Source: Beijerinckiaceae bacterium (GTDB lineage Bacteria > Pseudomonadota > Alphaproteobacteria > Rhizobiales > Beijerinckiaceae). From it: DNA of 6,796 nt. Below the pieces are notes generated by a model, which searched no databases, was not told the DNA's origin, and saw nothing but the letters and a program-made list of their open reading frames with translations. A program made the position numbers and the translations under genes. Of this stretch, positions 5,084 to 6,796 are shown piece by piece; the stretch's first letter is position 1; every line of letters begins with the position of its first letter. Location: assembly GCA_947380915.1 (NCBI GenBank), contig CANCSY010000171.1, positions 1-6,796 of the forward strand, given 5' to 3'.

Positions 5084-5980
5084 ATGATACAGGTTCGCCG
5101 CGTCGGTCACGCCACGCTGACCACCCCCAACCTCGATCGCGCCATCGAATATTACAACGAGGTCATCGGCCTCAACGTGGTCGCGCGCGACAAGAACAGC
5201 GCCGTTCTCGCCACCAAGGTGGGGCTGGAAGCCATCGCGCTGGTTAAGGGCGAAGAAGCCGGCCTTGCGCGCCTCGCCTTTCAGGTGGCGCCGGGCACCG
5301 ATCTCAACGATTGCATCAAAGAACTGTCCAAGCATGGCGTGAGCGCGACACGGCGCAGCGAGATCAGCCCCGGGGTTCGCGACTCCATCACCTTCAAGGA
5401 CAACAAGGGCACGGATATCGACCTCTACGCCGAATATGAATTCGCGGCCGACAACGGCAAGCCCTATGGCGTCATGCCCCTCAAGCTCGGCCATGTGGCC
5501 TATCGCTGCCTCGACATTCTCCCGGTGATGAAATTCTACCAGGAGGTGCTGGGCTTCCGCCTCTCGGACATTCGCGGCGACTTCTTCTGCTTCCTGCGCT
5601 GCAACTCGGATCATCACACGATCAATCTGGTCAATGATCCCGTGCCGCAACTGCACCATATCGCCTTCGAGGTGAAGGACTGGCCGGAGATCCACCGCGC
5701 CTGCGACTATCTCGCCAAGAACAAGCTGCTGCTGGTCTGGGGCCCGGGCCGCCACATCATCGGCCACAACATCGCCGCCTATCACCGCAACCACGATGGC
5801 GTGCGCGTGGAACTCTATACCGAGATGGACCAGATGAAGGACGAGACGCTGGGCTATTTCGACCCGCGCCCCTGGCATCAGGAACTGCCCCTGCGCCCCA
5901 AGCAGCATGGGCCGGAGACCCTGCGCAACTACTGGGGCTTCGGCTCGGGCCGCGATGGAACCATGCCCGGCTATCCCTGA
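5084..5980 (+). CDS. Two-domain VOC / type I extradiol dioxygenase family protein
   Basis: A 298-residue cytoplasmic protein with the two-module vicinal-oxygen-chelate architecture of catechol 2,3-dioxygenases and BphC. The C-terminal module keeps every expected active-site position: His137 (LGHVAYR), His192 (LHHIAFEV) and Glu243 (VELYTEM) as the Fe(II)/Mn(II) ligands, His178 in CNSDHHTI (like the acid-base His of BphC), and His228 and Tyr233 in GRHIIGHNIAAY. The N-terminal module (5-116) keeps only His9 in the equivalent place, with LARLAFQV and DIDLYAE where the other ligands would be, so it is the non-catalytic half, as is usual in this family. Expected reaction: O2-dependent meta cleavage of a catechol-like ring. 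A related non-ring-cleaving VOC role cannot be excluded. AGGAG lies 6 bases before the ATG. It is the last gene of the block, with an intrinsic terminator 33 bases after its stop. The C-terminal tail (about 255-298; FDPRPWHQELPL, NYWGFGSGRDG) is longer than a bare module and may cover the active site. Confidence 0.92.
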   Translation: MIQVRRVGHATLTTPNLDRAIEYYNEVIGLNVVARDKNSAVLATKVGLEAIALVKGEEAGLARLAFQVAPGTDLNDCIKELSKHGVSATRRSEISPGVRDSITFKDNKGTDIDLYAEYEFAADNGKPYGVMPLKLGHVAYRCLDILPVMKFYQEVLGFRLSDIRGDFFCFLRCNSDHHTINLVNDPVPQLHHIAFEVKDWPEIHRACDYLAKNKLLLVWGPGRHIIGHNIAAYHRNHDGVRVELYTEMDQMKDETLGYFDPRPWHQELPLRPKQHGPETLRNYWGFGSGRDGTMPGYP

Positions 5981-6013
5981 TCGCGCGCCCGGGCGCAGGT
6001 CTCCACAACGAGC

Positions 6014-6047
6014 AACGCCGCGCATCACTGCGCGGCGTTTTCTCTTT
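6014..6047 (+). terminator. Rho-independent terminator closing the binding protein/dioxygenase block
   Basis: A perfect ten-pair stem, AACGCCGCGC (6014-6023) with GCGCGGCGTT (6030-6039), encloses the six-base loop ATCACT and runs into the T-rich tract TTTTCTCTTT (6038-6047). It lies 33 bases after the VOC gene stop. The convergent molybdenum hydroxylase gene ends at 6065. The stem could also act on that transcript, but the U-tract favours the plus strand. Confidence 0.93.
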
Positions 6048-6064
6048 CGATAGCCTGATGAGCC

Positions 6065-6796
6065 TTACGCCCAGGTCAGGTCGTGGTTGATGAAGGGCGT
6101 CGAACGGATGCGTTTGCCCGTCGCGTAGAAGATCGCGTTGGCGACCGCTGCGGGCGCAGGCGGGCCTGCGGGCTCGCCAAGGCCGCCCCATTTCTTGCCG
6201 CCCGAGGAGGCAAACCAGGTCTCCACGACAGGCGCCTGGTTCATGCGCATCAGGTTGTAGGTGGCGAAGTTGGTGTTGACGAAGCGCCCGTCCTCCAGCT
6301 CCAGACCGCCCAGGAAAGCGTGGGACAGTTCCCAGACCACCGATCCCTCGGCCTGTTCGGTCGCCGCATGGGGGTTGATGACATGCCCGGCGTCCAGCAC
6401 CACCACGAGCTTCTCGATGGTCAGTTCGCCGCGCTTGCTCACGCTTACGGTGGCGCAGGCGGCTGCGATGGTGCCGTGGGACTCCACCGCCGCAATGCCC
6501 ATGCCCTGGCCCTTGGGAAGATCCGTGCGGAAGCCGGACTTCTCCTTCAGGGTCTTGAACACCAGCTGCCAGTCATCCATGCCCTTGGTCATCTCGATGC
6601 GCCAGTCGAGGGGGTTCCAGCCCCCGGCGATGGCGATCTCGTCGATGAAGGACTCAGCCATGAAGCCCATCTGGTTCGCCACGGGCGCACGATGGGTCGA
6701 GCTGGGGATATGGGTGCTGAGGTTATGCCGCTCGTGATGCCGATGGGGGAATTTATAGGGCATGCTCGTGATGCCGTAATCGGCCTTGGCGCTGCC
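6065..6796 (-). CDS. Xanthine dehydrogenase family molybdopterin-binding subunit, C-terminal part (isoquinoline 1-oxidoreductase beta-like)
   Basis: The last 243 residues of a molybdenum hydroxylase large subunit. The frame is open to the right edge, so the start lies outside the window. Landmarks in order: THIPSSTHRAPVANQMGFMAESFIDEIA (fragment residues about 28-55), a segment that in the family helps hold the molybdopterin cofactor; VVVLDAGHVINPHAATEQAEGSVVWELSHAF (about 131-161); and GGLGEPAGPPAPAAVANAIFYATGKRIRSTPF (about 204-235). The Glu in GLGEP (fragment residue 208) matches the conserved catalytic base that activates the Mo-bound water. The family hydroxylates aromatic N-heterocycles, aldehydes or purines using water as oxygen source. 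The sequence style resembles the single-chain IorB group (usually above 700 residues), which pairs with a small [2Fe-2S] subunit. If so, about one third is present here. It converges on the VOC gene, so it is not in the same operon, but aromatic chemistry is a shared theme. The C-terminus is intact. Confidence 0.92.
   Translation of the reverse strand, partial: GSAKADYGITSMPYKFPHRHHERHNLSTHIPSSTHRAPVANQMGFMAESFIDEIAIAGGWNPLDWRIEMTKGMDDWQLVFKTLKEKSGFRTDLPKGQGMGIAAVESHGTIAAACATVSVSKRGELTIEKLVVVLDAGHVINPHAATEQAEGSVVWELSHAFLGGLELEDGRFVNTNFATYNLMRMNQAPVVETWFASSGGKKWGGLGEPAGPPAPAAVANAIFYATGKRIRSTPFINHDLTWA

Noticed and set aside
4118..6028. Long open frame on the minus strand across the second binding protein and the VOC gene (636 codons)
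   Set aside because: Composition is typical of an antisense shadow (repeated GG, HL and VV runs), no motif is recognisable, and both plus-strand genes beneath it have clear domains and ribosome binding sites.

Overview
The window is GC-rich (clearly above 60% by eye) and reads like an alphaproteobacterial chromosome. The codon use, the Tat-exported hydrolase, and the abundance of periplasmic binding protein, ring-cleavage dioxygenase and molybdenum hydroxylase families suggest a metabolically versatile soil or aquatic bacterium. A sphingomonad is possible, but nothing here proves genus or order. Coding density is high: eight protein genes (six complete, two cut by the window edges), no RNA genes, no insertion sequences, no CRISPR array, and no gene-free stretch longer than about 160 bases.

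Layout from left to right. (1) Bases 1-978, minus strand: an aldose 1-epimerase-like gene (112-978) followed 49 bases later by the first 20 or so codons of an unidentified gene that runs off the left edge (1-62). (2) Bases 1064-2059, plus strand: a Tat-signal alpha/beta hydrolase, divergent from the epimerase across an 85-base gap. (3) Bases 2060-2219: a convergent intergenic region with nine perfect copies of a heptamer (CGGCAGT) facing a shorter degenerate array of the same heptamer on the other strand. Together they can fold into a long imperfect hairpin. (4) Bases 2220-2786, minus strand: an NADPH-dependent FMN/quinone reductase. (5) Bases 2787-2896: a short divergent promoter region with one candidate sigma70-like promoter in each direction and a 14-base perfect palindrome inside the plus-strand promoter. 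(6) Bases 2897-5980, plus strand: two tandem paralogous periplasmic substrate-binding proteins of the Fe3+/thiamine/phosphonate-type ABC family, then a two-domain extradiol-dioxygenase (VOC) protein. This block is closed by a textbook intrinsic terminator at 6014-6047. (7) Bases 6065-6796, minus strand: the C-terminal third of a xanthine-dehydrogenase/isoquinoline-oxidoreductase-type molybdopterin subunit, entering from the right edge.

How the genes may work together is inference. The central block looks like a capture-and-cleave unit for an aromatic or related organic compound: two periplasmic binding proteins, no permease or ATPase in the window, and a cytoplasmic ring-cleavage-type dioxygenase 21 bases downstream of the second. 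The flavin reductase, the molybdenum hydroxylase and the exported hydrolase are plausible accessory steps of the same catabolism (reductant or quinone handling, ring hydroxylation, ester or lactone hydrolysis), but each lies in its own transcription unit. The best leads for novelty are the binding protein pair linked to a VOC dioxygenase, and the opposed heptamer arrays between convergent genes.
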